A DNA stretch of 64,000 nt, taken from positions 7,241,577-7,305,576 of the forward strand of contig JANVCC010000076.1 in assembly GCA_025345505.1 (NCBI GenBank). Reading direction: 5' to 3'. The notes under the pieces were generated by a model. It was not told the DNA's origin. It did no database searches and worked only from the letters and a program-made list of their open reading frames with translations. A program made the translations under genes and the position numbers. The DNA is from Todiramphus chloris collaris (lineage: Eukaryota > Chordata > Aves > Coraciiformes > Alcedinidae). Numbering within the stretch: the first letter of the stretch is position 1; the number at the start of each line of letters is the position of its first letter. Positions 48,531-60,500 of the stretch are shown piece by piece.

Positions 48531-49230
48531 CGCACATGTCACAACAAAAAAAAAAATGTGAAAAGAACAAGGACCTAACAAAGCTGGTAAGTAAAGTAAA
48601 TTAAGTTTTATGACCACTGTCACACTGCTGTAGTCACTGACTGGTTTGATGTTCTGGAGAGGCTTTCTTTTAAATGTTCAGGGCACTAATTATTTTTATT
48701 GCTATTATACAAAAATCTCAAGTATTTCTTCTTCCCACATTTTCAGTGACTTGTTTCTGCTGGATATGGCAGTCTCCATCCACAGAATGATACCGCAATA
48801 CAAGGTATGGACTCACACTCTAAGCACAGCAAAACAACCCCAAACCCACCCAAAACCACACAGAATAATCTCTAGTGACAGCAGTGGAAGGTCTGTTTGA
48901 CTTAGAGACTGTAAGTGACATATGCAGTCCCATGTGTGAAGCAAGCTGTGATAGTCACTAACCCTTTGAGGTGCCTAGCAACCTTCAGCAGCATTCAGTG
49001 GGAAGGGATTTTCAGCACCTTACAGAACTGAATTCCAACTAAAAGTGATTACTGAGGATCAATCCCAGCAGTCCTCAACGCTCCCTAAAATCAGGTGGAC
49101 GAAAGTATCCTTAGCACAAAAGAAGAGCAAGTCCTTAGCAGCTGACTGCAATCACAGCTTCAAAGTTTTTAATTTAAGTTAAAAAGGAAATCTCTGTGTT
49201 AAAAATGTCAGTTTTATAGAAGTTCCAGTC

Positions 49231-49285
49231 ACCAAATTGGGAATCAGAAGATCAAAGTTCTGAATTTCATCATGGCTTTCTGTTA
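49231..49285 (+). mobile_element. possible MIR fragment
   Basis: ACCAAATTGGGAATCAGAAGATCAAAGTTCTGAATTTCATCATGG in part resembles the MIR 5' segment (CTGGGAGTCAGGAGACCTGGGTTC then a CTCTGCC-like block). Short and weak. It lies about 25 bp before the solo LTR. Confidence 0.3.
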
Positions 49286-49445
49286 TTTTACTTTAACTCT
49301 ATTGCACACTGTCACGGTTTAGGGTCAGGGTAGCCCCTTAGACCTATAACAGACACCCTCTGCTAACCCCCCTCCCTCCTCAAAGGGCAAGAGAAAGGAA
49401 ATAAGGGAGAGAGACTTAGCTATTAGAAAAGGAAACTAGAACAGC

Positions 49446-49451
49446 TTTAAT
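49446..49451 (-). terminator. LTR poly-A signal ATTAAA
   Basis: ATTAAA on the minus strand, about 340 bp past the TATA box and followed by a T-rich stretch, fitting the end of R in the LTR. Confidence 0.5.
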
Positions 49452-49790
49452 GAAAATGAAATTAATAATTATAAAAATGTAATATATACAAATATATACA
49501 AAACCAGTATTGAACCCAACCCCCTGATGGTAATTACATCACCATCACCACTGATGCTGTGGAGCAGGCACCAGGGGAGCCCCAGATTGGGCCCTGCAGC
49601 AGACAGAAGCTGTGTTCAGGAGCTGGATTCCAGTACTGGATTCAGGAACACACACATCGGGGTCAAAGGCAGAACGGACAGAGGCCTCCTCAGATGCTCT
49701 GAGGGAGAAACCAAAAGAGGACCCAAGCCAAGCTGAGCAAAGTGGGCTAAGAGGGCAAAGAAAGGGAGGAGACCTTCCTGATCCTTCAGC

Positions 49791-49796
49791 TTTATA
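49791..49796 (-). promoter_or_regulatory. LTR TATA box
   Basis: TATAAA on the minus strand within the solo LTR, about 320 bp from the U3 start, the expected place for the U3 promoter. Confidence 0.55.
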
Positions 49797-50109
49797 CCGA
49801 ATATGATGTCTATGGGATGGAATACCTCATTGGTGAGTTTGGGGTCACCTGTCCTGTCCGCTCCTCCCTGCAGGTGCAGCCTTTCAGTTTCTGCATCCCC
49901 CAGTGTGGTACACAGAATCCAGCAGTGGCCTTGGTCTGCACACCCATACTTGGTAGTAACTCTAAACATGGGGTGTTCTCACTGCTAGAAGCAGACACTG
50001 CCTGCAAAAACAGGCTGCTGACTTCAGACAGTGCAGTTAGCTAGAAGAACTGAGATGAGAAGTAAAATCACTGAACAGAATTAGTTCTGTTCTCACTCAA
50101 ACCAGGACA

Positions 50110-50982
50110 TGTACATATGCAACTACTACATCCAATTCAGAAATATTGTCCACGTATAAGACCATATAAGCAACTATTAATATAACAGGCAAACATAATC
50201 AATGGAGTTTGAAACAATACAAAAATTGAAACCCAAGTTTCATCAAGTTAATGGCATCTGTATAACTCCCATCAAGAACACCAGGAAATTGGATGCAAAA
50301 ATTAAACACAAGCGCTTCCAGTGACTTCCATCAGGACATATTGGAATCTATGTATCAGGTAAAACTAGGTCTGCATGATAAAGAAACATGTCAATGGAGA
50401 AAAAGAAGTAAAACTCAAATGACACTTAAATAATAGCAGAAGAACAAAGCTATTGGATACTCGAGGGCAACTGTTAGGCTGATGAGTAGCAGAATAGAGA
50501 AATCTTAGGAAAATAAAATCCCTCTCCCACCCCAAACGCAGCTTTAGAGTATTACCTGCCTGAGAAGGGTATGAGAAAAGCAACAGTCCACTCAGAAATG
50601 CATTAAGTAATCTCATCCATCATCCTAATGACACAAAAATGCAAGAGTAAAGTTGGGTAAAAAATATCCTCGCTTGCATTTCTTGCTCCCATGACGTAAA
50701 GCAAGACAAAGACAAAGCAATTAAGGCCCAGAGAAATACAGCAATGGGCCAGGCCTCCCAATTACAGTTGAAAAAAACATTCTTTTTAAGTGAAGAACAA
50801 AAGTAATCAGCCAGCTAAACACAGCAATTATTTTTTCCATAATAACATGAATCTCATCCACAATAAACAGTGTGGTTTGCATAATGGCATGGGTAACAAC
50901 CAGTCTCACCTACTGGTTACTGGTCTGGTGGAGAGGCATTAATTTCAAATGTAATACTAATGGAATAATTATCATCCTTGGG
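50110..50982. other. unique region
   Basis: AT-rich sequence between the solo LTR and a CR1. Nothing recognised. Confidence 0.5.
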
Positions 50983-51544
50983 TCATAAAATCACAGAATG
51001 GTTTGGGTTGGAAGGGATCTTAAAGGTCATTTAGTCCAACTCTACTGCAGTGAGCAGGGACATCTGCAACTAGACCAGGTTGCTCAAAGCCCCATCCAAC
51101 CTGGTCTTGAACACATCCCATGACGGAGGATCCACAACCTCTACGGGCAACCTTTGTCAGTGTCTCCCCATCCCCACAGTGAAGCACTTCTTCCTAATTT
51201 CTACTCCAAATTTACCCTCTTCCAGTTTGAAGCAATTACCCCCTATTGCTACAGCCCTTGTAAAAAGTCCCTCTGCCTTTCTTGTAGGCCTCCTTCAGAT
51301 AATGGAAGGCTGCAAGAAGGTCTCCCCAGAGCCTTCTCTTCTCCAGGGCAGAATCACCTCCCTCAACCTGCTGCCTACACTGCTGGGGATGCTGCCCACG
51401 ATATGGTTGGGACTTTCTGGGCTGCACTTGCACATTGTTGGCTCATATCGAGCTTTTCATCAACCAGCACCCCAAGTCTTTTTCCTCACGAGTGCTCTCA
51501 ATCCATACTCTGACTAGCCTGTATTTTTGCTTGGGATTTCCCAG
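50983..51544 (-). mobile_element. CR1 LINE, 3' fragment with internal deletion
   Basis: Plus-strand start TCATAAAATCACAGAATGG (decayed octamers), GGTTGGAAGGGATCTTAAAG, then inverted coding blocks for LYKKGRGTF-like and LEKRRLWGDLLAAF-like residues (51236-51433). At 51352 the reading jumps from the KRRL region straight to the SREVILP region (CAGAATCACCTCCCTCAACC), so roughly 150-200 bp present in full copies is missing. The 5' end stops at a compound microsatellite. Confidence 0.92.
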
Positions 51545-51605
51545 TATATATATATACACACACACACAAATATATATATATACACACACACACACATATG
51601 TATAT
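51545..51605. repeat. compound (TA)n(CA)n microsatellite
   Basis: Two successive TA-then-CA blocks, each about 25-30 bp, ending in a short TATG tail. It starts directly at the 5'-truncated end of the preceding CR1. Likely polymorphic in length. Confidence 0.92.
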
Positions 51606-52087
51606 CTGTTGTTAGTAACCTATCACCTACTACTTGATGTGGTAATGCTGCTTTACAGAACATAGCTCTTTATAAATGTATTGCAACACTGAACACACAA
51701 AACGTGCTTTTCTACAACTTCATTTTTCTACATCACATTTATGCATATAAATTAAACCTTCTAATACCAACAGCAAGTTAAAGGTGTGAGACACAGAAGA
51801 TTTAAAAGGAAAAAAAAGGGGGGGGAATAAAGGACTACTTTTAAAAATTCAATTAATTATGATGTTTTTTAACACCAACAATGAATTTTTATATTGGCTA
51901 TTCTTCACTCTAACTGGACAAATATACTTAGGGCTTCAACAGATCCAGATGGTCATCAGCTGCCATGACATGCTTGACCTGATGATAATTTCTGTGAATT
52001 CCATACAGAAAACAGTGAAATTTGGGCCACAGTAATTTCATCTATACAGTGCTTACACAGAGCAGCGGACTGGTACGTTATGGAAGC
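51606..52087. other. unique region with an A/G homopolymer junction
   Basis: Unique AT-rich sequence. At about 51809-51826 a run of A changes into a run of G and is followed by AATAA; a like word occurs at 61298-61319. Confidence 0.5.
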
Positions 52088-52310
52088 GCAGAATGGCTGA
52101 GACTGGAAGGGACCTCTGGAAGTCCTCTGGTTCAAATCCCCTGCTCAAGTTGACAGCTTGAGTGGCTTCTGGCCCTGCACTGGTGCATGGAGTTGTTCAT
52201 CCTCAAGGTGCAAGACTTTGCACTTCTCTCTGTTGAACATCAGGAGGTTCTTGTAAGCCAGTTTCTCCAGCCTTTCAAGGTCTCTCTGGATGGCAGGACT
52301 ACCCTCAGAG
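52088..52310 (-). mobile_element. CR1 LINE, 3' fragment with internal deletion
   Basis: Plus-strand start GCAGAATGGCTGAGACTGG, then GGGACCTCTGGAAGTCCTC and CCCCTGCTCAAG, an inverted 3' UTR. Near 52165-52190 it jumps to inverted RT coding sequence: GGTGCAAGACTTTGCACTT and TTGAACATCAGGAGGTTC (LMFNRE-like) and GCCTTTCAAGGTCTCTCTGG (RDLERL-like). Most of the RT C-terminal part between these is missing. Diverged and old. Confidence 0.82.
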
Positions 52311-52697
52311 TATGCATAGTAACATATGCTTAAGTCACTTCTTTAATACACTGCTAATTTTATTTCTTCTCTTATTTTTCTGTGAAATGTTAAAAATATA
52401 AACACTGCCCTTCTTCTTTTGCAATTTACTGAAGAGATAATGCGTATATTATGCAGTTTTTTAGCAGAGACTGAATATGTTGTTTCTTTCTAGAAAGCAT
52501 CTACCACATTACAGATACAGCTACAATAAAAAACACTGCAGCTTAGGCTCATTAGTCTCACAATGAATCCTCTTCATCTGAACACATAAAATCATAATTA
52601 TAGGAAAAAATATGATATAATAAATGAAATATCTGTAATCTTGGTGTTATACTGCAACTCTAGAGGTCTAAAGTGCTGAAGTATAGCCAAATGGGGG

Positions 52698-52717
52698 TTT
52701 TGTTTGTTTGTTTGTTT
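52698..52717. repeat. (TTTG)n microsatellite
   Basis: Four to five TTTG units. Confidence 0.85.
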
Positions 52718-54673
52718 GGGATTTTTGAAGAAAAGAAATTAACTAAGGCACTTTTTTAGCTTCTGATTTTGGGTATGCAGTGATGGAAATGTTACAGCTT
52801 GAACTTCAGGGTTACTGAACTCACAGTGAGGTCGATGTTGCATGCATTATCATCAGCATTTTGTAAATTCAGACTGCAGGAATTCAAACTCGGTTACTGG
52901 TACACCAACACACCCAGCACAGACCATTATAAAAAACTGGAGGGCAATTCATTCTTTCAAAAAAGGATTATTTGTTTTTAACTAGCTTCTAAGAAGCTGC
53001 ATGATCATAGTCAGTGAACAGGTATAAAATGTTTAATAACTAGAATTCTACAAAACTCCTAGGTTTGATTATGCTGTTACCCATATTATTTTGAATTGAA
53101 AGTAATTAAAATTAAATAAAGCAGGTATGAAACTTGAAATAACTTGAAAGCTTTTAACTCTAAAATAAATATGCATTCCCAATACAGATACACTGAATCT
53201 TATTTATGCTGCATTAATGTCAGTCTCCCTAAGAAGAAACTGTGCAGAAGAATGTTTTAAAGCTAACTGACAAAAATACAAATTTCTCTCAAATGCAGCA
53301 ACTTTCTGCCTTTGGGGCAGAGGGAGACTAAATAAGTGTCCTTGTCCCTGTTCTTTTCCTCTGACAAGAAATTATTGTCTCTGAGGAGACATTGTCAAGT
53401 CACCAAAGCCTTGATCATGTGTGTCTCCTGCACACAAAGGAATATTGGATTCAAAGCAATACTGGATGACCAAAAAATGTTACCAGTATACTTCACACTA
53501 ACCTAGTCCATCATCTTCACCATATACCGATGTGAGTCTGATGCAGTTGTGGGTGCAAAATCACCCTAAGCCTGGCATTCTTGTCACCAAAATGATAGTG
53601 ACAAACAGGATATTCAAGAGATGGAAGAGTGATATGAAAAACTTATTTTAGGAGGACAGATTAGTTCAACATGGCTAAATGAAAAGATGGGATTTTATGA
53701 ATATCTGAAGATTACAGATCTCGAGGAAGAAAAGCTTTATTTAGCACGGCACAGGGAGAATGAAACTCCAAGAAAATAACAATAGTATAAAATGAAGGTA
53801 ATAAACTGAGTAGTAGTAAAATGCTTCATGACACTGAAATCTATCCAACAGAGACATAATTCTGTAAGGCGAGAACATTTGGAAATAGACTCAACAAAAC
53901 ATGAGGCAGCAGGAAACAATTGTATACTGATCACAGGGAAAGCTAAATCATCTATATTTGCCATTTTTGTTTTTGAGATCACTTCTTCTAGTCAATCATT
54001 CTGGAGCACCACTACATTTTTAACACCTCTTTCTTTTGTCTTCTTTCTCCCTTCCTCTCCCTTTTAAAAGAGCTATCAAAATAGATGTGACCTCATTTCC
54101 CTTCCTTTTCCTTCTGCTTTAAAGGAAGAATTTGTATAAGCATTATGTTTACCCTAATTTTTTCATATTTGATTCCTTATATCTGAAAACCTATTTCAAG
54201 AAACATCTGGACACAGTGTTCAACATTTCTCCTTGATAATGTAGACACATGATTTTTATAAGGTCACCTATCACAATAGTATCTTAGTGACCTTACAAAA
54301 ACAATTGCTGAATGGAGGAAGAAAGCTTTGGGCCAAAGAAAATGCGAAGTATCGTGACTGTTGACCACATTCCTACATCCACATACAGAGTTCATTCACA
54401 AAGAGTAGACTAAGGCTCTTCCAAAGAGAGTGAAAAGACTGCAAGCACTTTACAGAAAAGATTTCATACTAACAAAAGGCAAGAAAGTAGGATTCAAAAG
54501 CTTTTGATGCCAGAAGAAATACTTATCTCTCCTTGTTTAAAAAAGAACAAACCAGTTTTGCCTTTACTGGGAAACTGTAAGTACCAGAAATACCTGTTAT
54601 CTATAAATCTTTCTTTAATCATTCTAAATGTTCTTTAAATGTGCTAAAGGGGAAACATGGTGAATTTCTAGGA

Positions 54674-54710
54674 CTTTTTTTTTTCCCCAATACTTTTTCT
54701 TTATTTTTTC
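54674..54710. repeat. T-rich low-complexity run
   Basis: T runs broken by CCCC and single A and C residues. Confidence 0.65.
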
Positions 54711-56789
54711 AAACACTTTCAAATATCAAAAGCAAAGGGAAAAAAACCCAGATAGTCACTAGTATTCTAACAGCATATTTTTTGTCAATAGCTGCTAATA
54801 TTTAAATCCTCCACTAATGGTATCCATCTTGGAACTCTTGTGAAACACTTATATTATCATTTTTTCAAAACAAAAATCATTACCTGCATTCAGAGTTTCT
54901 TACAACTGTCTGAAGTACAACATTTTTCTATCTCAGTCCCCTCAACACTCTTTATTATTACACATATTATTAACAAATGAGAGTATTGTGTCATTCAGAC
55001 CAGTGACAAAGATTTTGTTCCCAATGAAAGAAATGAAAAATAAAATACTACTAAAAATTATTTTCACATTTTATTGACTATAACAAAATACTTAATTGAG
55101 GGTTTATCTAACAGCCTCTACTGCCCGTTGGTGAACTACATGCAACAGAAATATCTGTATATACACAGACAGTTATTTGACTTGATGGTATTTGGTGTGT
55201 AAGAGCAGGATCTTTTAAAGGATGTAAATTTGTTCACATTTGTTTCTGCACACAGAATAAAACATGAGGCATAATTTAAGCATTTCTATTTTTTAAACTC
55301 TCAGGAGCTCTTATCATCCCCACCATGTCAACTCCAGGAAAAGAATATTTTTTGATTGATAGTCTGATGGTATGATATAAACTGATCTATTTCGCTCTCA
55401 CAGTCTCTGTCACATACACCTTACTAAATTAATCTTAATTGCTGCATAATCTGGTGAAAATCAACAATTGTCAGACTGCACTCAAGACCCACTGGAGAAT
55501 GGAATAGCAGGGGGTTTGCAGAGCTGGGACTGAGATGCATAGTGTACACATGGGGAAGAAGATAGAGAGGGGTTACAGTCATAAAAAAGTAGCAAAAAGA
55601 AAATGTGTAGTGCTACAAACTCATGGCCAGCTGAAGCTTCATGTCCTAGAAACTTATATGGAGCAGGAATTCCATAGGGAAGAACTTCCAAGAAGTACTT
55701 GCAATCAAATCTATCCATGTATTCCTGAAAAGCTATGTGAATTGCACTAAGTTTTGGAAAAAAAAAAAATCACACAGAATACTACCAGAGTATTGCTAGT
55801 CCCCACTAAACTCTAATCTTGTTTGAGTTCTAAGGAGATTTTAGAATTTGGGTTTGCTTATTTGTAATACAATGAAATGAAATTTTTAAAGCAAAAGCCA
55901 TTTCAAGCAGCAAAAAGCTAACCACAATATTTGTGTTTCTTTCTGATAAATGTGAATAAATGTTTCTCAAAAGCTTCACCTCGTCACCGAATTTGATGTG
56001 ACATTAGTAAATGTTTAATTCAGCTCTGATCTGTGTGATACTTCTGTTTGAGGAGAGAGAGGGCACATCAGTCAAATAATACTGTCTAGCTGTAGCACAT
56101 ACCTGCTGATGACATTGCAACCGAGGTAGAAGTGTTCACTATTTCAAAGCTACATTCTGACCTAGTAGGCTAGATGAGCTAGAGGAGAAAATTTGCTGCT
56201 CTTTCTTCCAGTGCAGCTCAGCATCCTTCTGAAAAGCTTCAAGTCAAAAGTTTGTAGAAATACAGTAATCTTGAGAGATATGAGTTCTCTTTCCTGATAA
56301 CTTTCTGTCCCTAACACAACAAAACCTGATGAGTCTCTAAGACAGGATTTTGTGGAAAATACACCAAGAGAACTAATGCAAGAGTTCATATTAAGAGATA
56401 GAAACCATACATTACATGAAGATGCAAAGACTGGATAAGACAAGACAGCCTGCTGTAGCCAAGTAGAATTTAATTGTTTTTTTGTCCTAGTAATTCGCAA
56501 AACTCTTACCACCTCTTGGGATAGGTATTGAATATGTGAATGACTGTCTCAGAAAAAATGATTTAGCCTAACTTGTCTCAAAGGCTCAGTCATTTGTCAG
56601 GGAGAGTGAAATAAGAAATTATTCCCTCCACCCAGGTTCACATCAGGGTAATTATAGGGAGTATAATGCACAGTGATATGTTAGGCTCATCAGATACGGA
56701 TCAAGAAGGAATTTTTCTGAAAATGCCTCCTAGTAAATGTTCTGTTTACAGAACATGGAGAACATTTCAAAAAGCTGTTTTACAATAAA

Positions 56790-56988
56790 TCACAGAATCA
56801 CAGCATGGTGGGGTTTGGAAGGGACCTCTGGAGATCATCTCACCCAGCAGCGTCTCACCCAGCCATCACTCCAGCAGCATCACTCATAGCAGGGGTCCCA
56901 GGATCACACTGTCCAGGTGGGTTTGGAATCTCCCAAAGAAGGAGACTCCACAACCTCTCTGGGAGCCTGGGTCAGGCTCTGTCACTTT
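56790..56988 (-). mobile_element. CR1 LINE, 3' UTR fragment
   Basis: Plus-strand start TCACAGAATCACAGCATGG, then GGAAGGGACCTCTGGAGATC, the same tail class as 882-1480 and 28148-28987. A local duplication of CTCACCCAGC(A/C) words (56838-56865) expands the part that normally reads as the CTGCTCCAGCAGGGTCACC block. About 200 bp long; 5' end near 56988. Confidence 0.88.
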
Positions 56989-57039
56989 CAAGTTTGCCAA
57001 ACTACACACTAGATCATTAGGAGCCCAACCATCAGCAGA

Positions 57040-57592
57040 TCAAGGGGAGTTATGAATTGTCCTCCTCCACCAGGGACTAGAGAGGCTGCACCTAAAATAC
57101 TGGCTTGAGTTTTGGGCCCTGGATTTCAAGAAGGATGTGGAAAAACTGAAGAGGACTCAGAGGAAAGCTACCAAGAGCGTCAGGGTCTAGAGCATGTTTC
57201 CAGAAGGAAAGGGTGAGGAAGTTGGGCTGGTTTTGAGTGGCGGAGAGGAGGTTAAGGGGTGCTGCTCTGTGGGCAGCCTACAGTCATTTAAAAGGATGTA
57301 CAAGGACAACCACAGTAAACTCTTTTTGGGAGTGAGAAATTAAAAAAGGAGCAACAGCCAAAGATTGCAGGATAGTACTTAAGACTGGACATGAGGAGAA
57401 CTTCTCCATTAGAAGGGTGATGCAGCAAAGGAGCAAGAGGGGCTGTGGAACATCCATCCTTGAAAGATTTTACAACTCAACTAGACAAACCAAGGACTAT
57501 GCGGTGCTGGTGACCAACCCACTTTGGGTGGACAGATAGTCTTGATGATTTCCAGTGGTCCTTTCCAACCAATATTTTCCTGATTCTATGAA
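57040..57592 (+). mobile_element. CR1 LINE, old 3' fragment
   Basis: Diverged. Starts at the RT part equivalent to RPHLEYCVQFW (GGGACTAGAGAGGCTGCACC, then GAGTTTTGGGCCCTGG), continues through AAGAAGGATGTGGAAAAACTG (KKDVEKL), the KRRLRG-equivalent near 57245 and CTGGACATGAGGAGAACTTC (LDMRRTS-like), to a 3' UTR CTTGATGATTTCCAGTGGTC and the tail TGATTCTATGAA. Its 5' end faces that of the minus-strand copy ending at 56988, about 50 bp away. Confidence 0.88.
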
Positions 57593-60500
57593 GTTGTAAC
57601 AATAGAAACACTTGCACAGACATGTTCACAAATACCTTTCCTTAAATATGCAATAAAATCCATTAATAACTTAAAATATGCAAAAATTAAGTAGAAGTGT
57701 AACAATTGTAGACAGTTTGAAGGGCCTTTTTAGGCACTCTGGTTTGGAAAAAAGACACAAAAATCTTAGAAAAAATTTAACCTTTTTGTTATCTAAATTT
57801 TCAACTTACAGAAACAGACACAGGGGAGAAAAAAATCATAGTTCCTTTTATATAGGAACAGATCTCCTTTAATAGATGTTATAAACTAAATTTTAATGTG
57901 ATATAATCCAGTTTTATGCACAATAATTAGAAGTTAAAAAATAATAACCACTATTTGGAAAGAATGGAATGCTTAGCTCTAAACCTGTTTTCATTTGTTT
58001 AATAATCTTTACCAAGGGCCTAAAAGGTGCTAAATAACTACAGCCTCTAATGACTCTGTAATCCAATTTTGCACTTGGTTTATTATAGCAACTTGCATTT
58101 CTCTTCTATGGTTCTATCCCCCATGGTAGGGAGACCTAGTTCTGATCCAGTAAACCATCCTGACTCCTGCAGGTTGCATCCAGGCCACCAAGTCTCTGAA
58201 AGGTTCCTTTTTAGTAAGAATACTACAGTAAGTGAGTAGAGAAAGTCTTAACAATGCTTCCTAATACAAAGCTGAAAAAGGCTTATGTAAAGAAGGTAGT
58301 AAGATGAACAGATGGCAATAAATTGTTTTCCTTACGGATCAAGGCATTGTTTGAGTTGGAACGATAAGTAAATCACAATTCCCTTCCTGGGATTCTACTT
58401 GGATACTCCTTCCCCTATTGAAGGAGTTGAAAGAGTGTGCAGTCTAGCTTTTAATTTACTCCCATCTGTGTCGTCAAGTCATGCACAATAAAATAATTTG
58501 AATTTTCAAGCTGGGTTATTCATATGGGTATGAGTTTTATGTTCACGAACTAATTATACTTTTTAATATACTTTTCTGCATTTATAAATATATTTAAGTT
58601 GCCATTATTTTAAGTGTATTTCTTGTTTGTAACTCCATTTGTTACTAGTTAACAATAAGTTTCTAGTGAAATAATGATACATAATATTGACAATACATGT
58701 AACAGCAGTACTAAACGTTGCTGCACTTACACTGCACTACACAGAAGCAAGCATGAAATGTTTGCCTTTTTGGAAAAGGGCACCACTTAACATTAGTATC
58801 TCTGGGTTACTGCATCTTGATGACTCCAGAACGCCTTCAGTCCACTCTATCTGTACAACCACTCAGAACAGTGGTAGAAGCTATGGGAAAAAAAAGTACA
58901 GAAAATGACAACTTTTTCTAAGAATGAACACTGTATTAAACACCTTTGGAGGAGGGAGGAAAGGGGGAAATGTCTCTTTTAATGTCTCAGGGATTTCTAT
59001 TTGGACTTAGATAGCATCTAATGCATCCATATGAACAATGAGAACAATTCCTCAATGCCTTCTGATTTAACTTTCTCGGACAGCTCTGGAGAGACTACAA
59101 AAGAAAGCCAGTTGTTTCTTGATTGTACATTTGATATTAAATGGTGGTGTATTTTGCTCAATGCAGAGTCAAGAGTTTCTAGCACAGCAAGTCAGTTACT
59201 CTGTACATTCTCTGTAATACTTAGCAAAATTAAAGCAGATTTTATAAAAGAATCATGTAAGGAATAGGGATAAAACACACCATGGAAATGCTGTGAGGGT
59301 CACTGATAGATTCTTCTACATCAGGACTGGACTCAGGGTACATGTGTTGTGTATGTATAGATTGGATCTAGCAATAAATGCAACCGCATGGTGAAGCTAA
59401 ACTACATTTACCAGTTATATTTAATAAGTGTTTGCAAAGCCTGTGCCATAGGACTGCGAAGCAATCGTTCATCTTCTAGTCTATTCAAGCATATTGACAT
59501 ACAATCTAACAACATAATCTTTGAAAACGTTAACATAAAACCAAACTACACTAATTCATTTTTATTTGAGAGGTCTGATGAAATACATGATTTAATTTAT
59601 AGTAGGAGTCAACATTTTTTAATGATGTTCTATAAGCTGAAGTCTGTGAGAACTGCAGCTCCTTAGATCCTTCAGCAAAGGCAGACTTCATATGTAAACC
59701 TGTCCAGATGTAGCTTTAGCTGTCTCAGACAAATAACTAAAGTTTGAGGGCTTCAGTTTCTACCCTCTGCTCTCACAGATAATGGTGGTAGCTCATTCCC
59801 ATGTCATCTGCAACACTGGTGATAAAGAAACTAGAAATATAAAGCCCATAAAATTTAAATTGAGGATTCTTTGTCCCAGGGTATTAAATACTGCATATCC
59901 TTTATCTTTGAAGAGAACTGAACTGGGACCATCACTTCTTGCTTTTAGTCATGGTGCATAACGACTGTCTCTCATTTACTCACATCTCATTCACATTTAT
60001 TCAAGAAGAATGAAAATAACTGGGAACAGCAACTTAACACTGCCTGAGTAAGTTTAGTGGTAGCATGAGGCAAAATACAATGATCTTTAAAAGGAAATTT
60101 ACATTTTAAAAAATAGTATTATTTCATTTCAGCTCTTTCAAAACACTGCATGGACTTTTAAAAGATGTATACATTTCTACTTGGGCAGCAACGTTTTGAA
60201 GGATGAGAAATGTTCAATTTAATTTATTTCTCATAGGGTAACAGGAGTTTGCTTCCTTCTGAAGAAGACCAATGTGCTGATCACATGTCAATGCAAGAAT
60301 GTATCGGTAATTAGGGGCACCATTTTCCATTCTCCTCTGTTGTATTTTGGCAATACTCCTGATGAAGAATGTTCTAGTTTTAGAACATATTTAGAAAACG
60401 TATTGTGTACCATGGTGAGATAGTCTGATCCCTGCCAGATACAAATAAAAAGGCAACACAACGTTAGATAATTTTAGTCGCAGTGATACCATTCAGTGGA

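Larger units (their letters stand above)
42939..49309. other. unique region, 6.4 kb, with hairpins and a CpG-enriched patch
   Basis: Named contents: palindromic repeat 43536-43572, MIR-like fossil 45190-45275, A-runs 46293-46321, hairpins 46655-46744, TA run 47473-47488, CpG patch 48040-48530, and a possible MIR fragment 49231-49285. No exon with convincing signals. Confidence 0.5.
49310..50109 (-). mobile_element. solo LTR of an avian endogenous retrovirus (ERVL-type)
   Basis: About 800 bp bounded by short inverted ends: TGTC...GACA, reading TGTCCTGGTTTGAG on the minus strand at its start and CCGTGACA at its end. Between them are a TATA box (49791-49796) and an ATTAAA poly-A signal (49446-49451) in the order U3-R-U5. 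No primer-binding site, coding region or second LTR lies alongside, so it is a solo LTR left by recombination. No clear target duplication was found at the ends. It looks near whole for an LTR; family assignment is from memory of bird LTR starts and is tentative. Confidence 0.72.
52311..56789. other. unique region, 4.5 kb
   Basis: Contains (TTTG)n at 52698-52717 and a T-rich run at 54674-54710. No element, exon or RNA gene recognised; a 116-aa minus-strand frame at 56162-56512 has no domain. Confidence 0.5.

Noticed and set aside
49305-50114. Target-site duplication of the solo LTR
   Set aside because: CACAC before and TGTAC after the LTR share too little to be called a duplication.
56162-56512. 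116-aa minus-strand open frame
   Set aside because: No domain and no gene context; likely chance.
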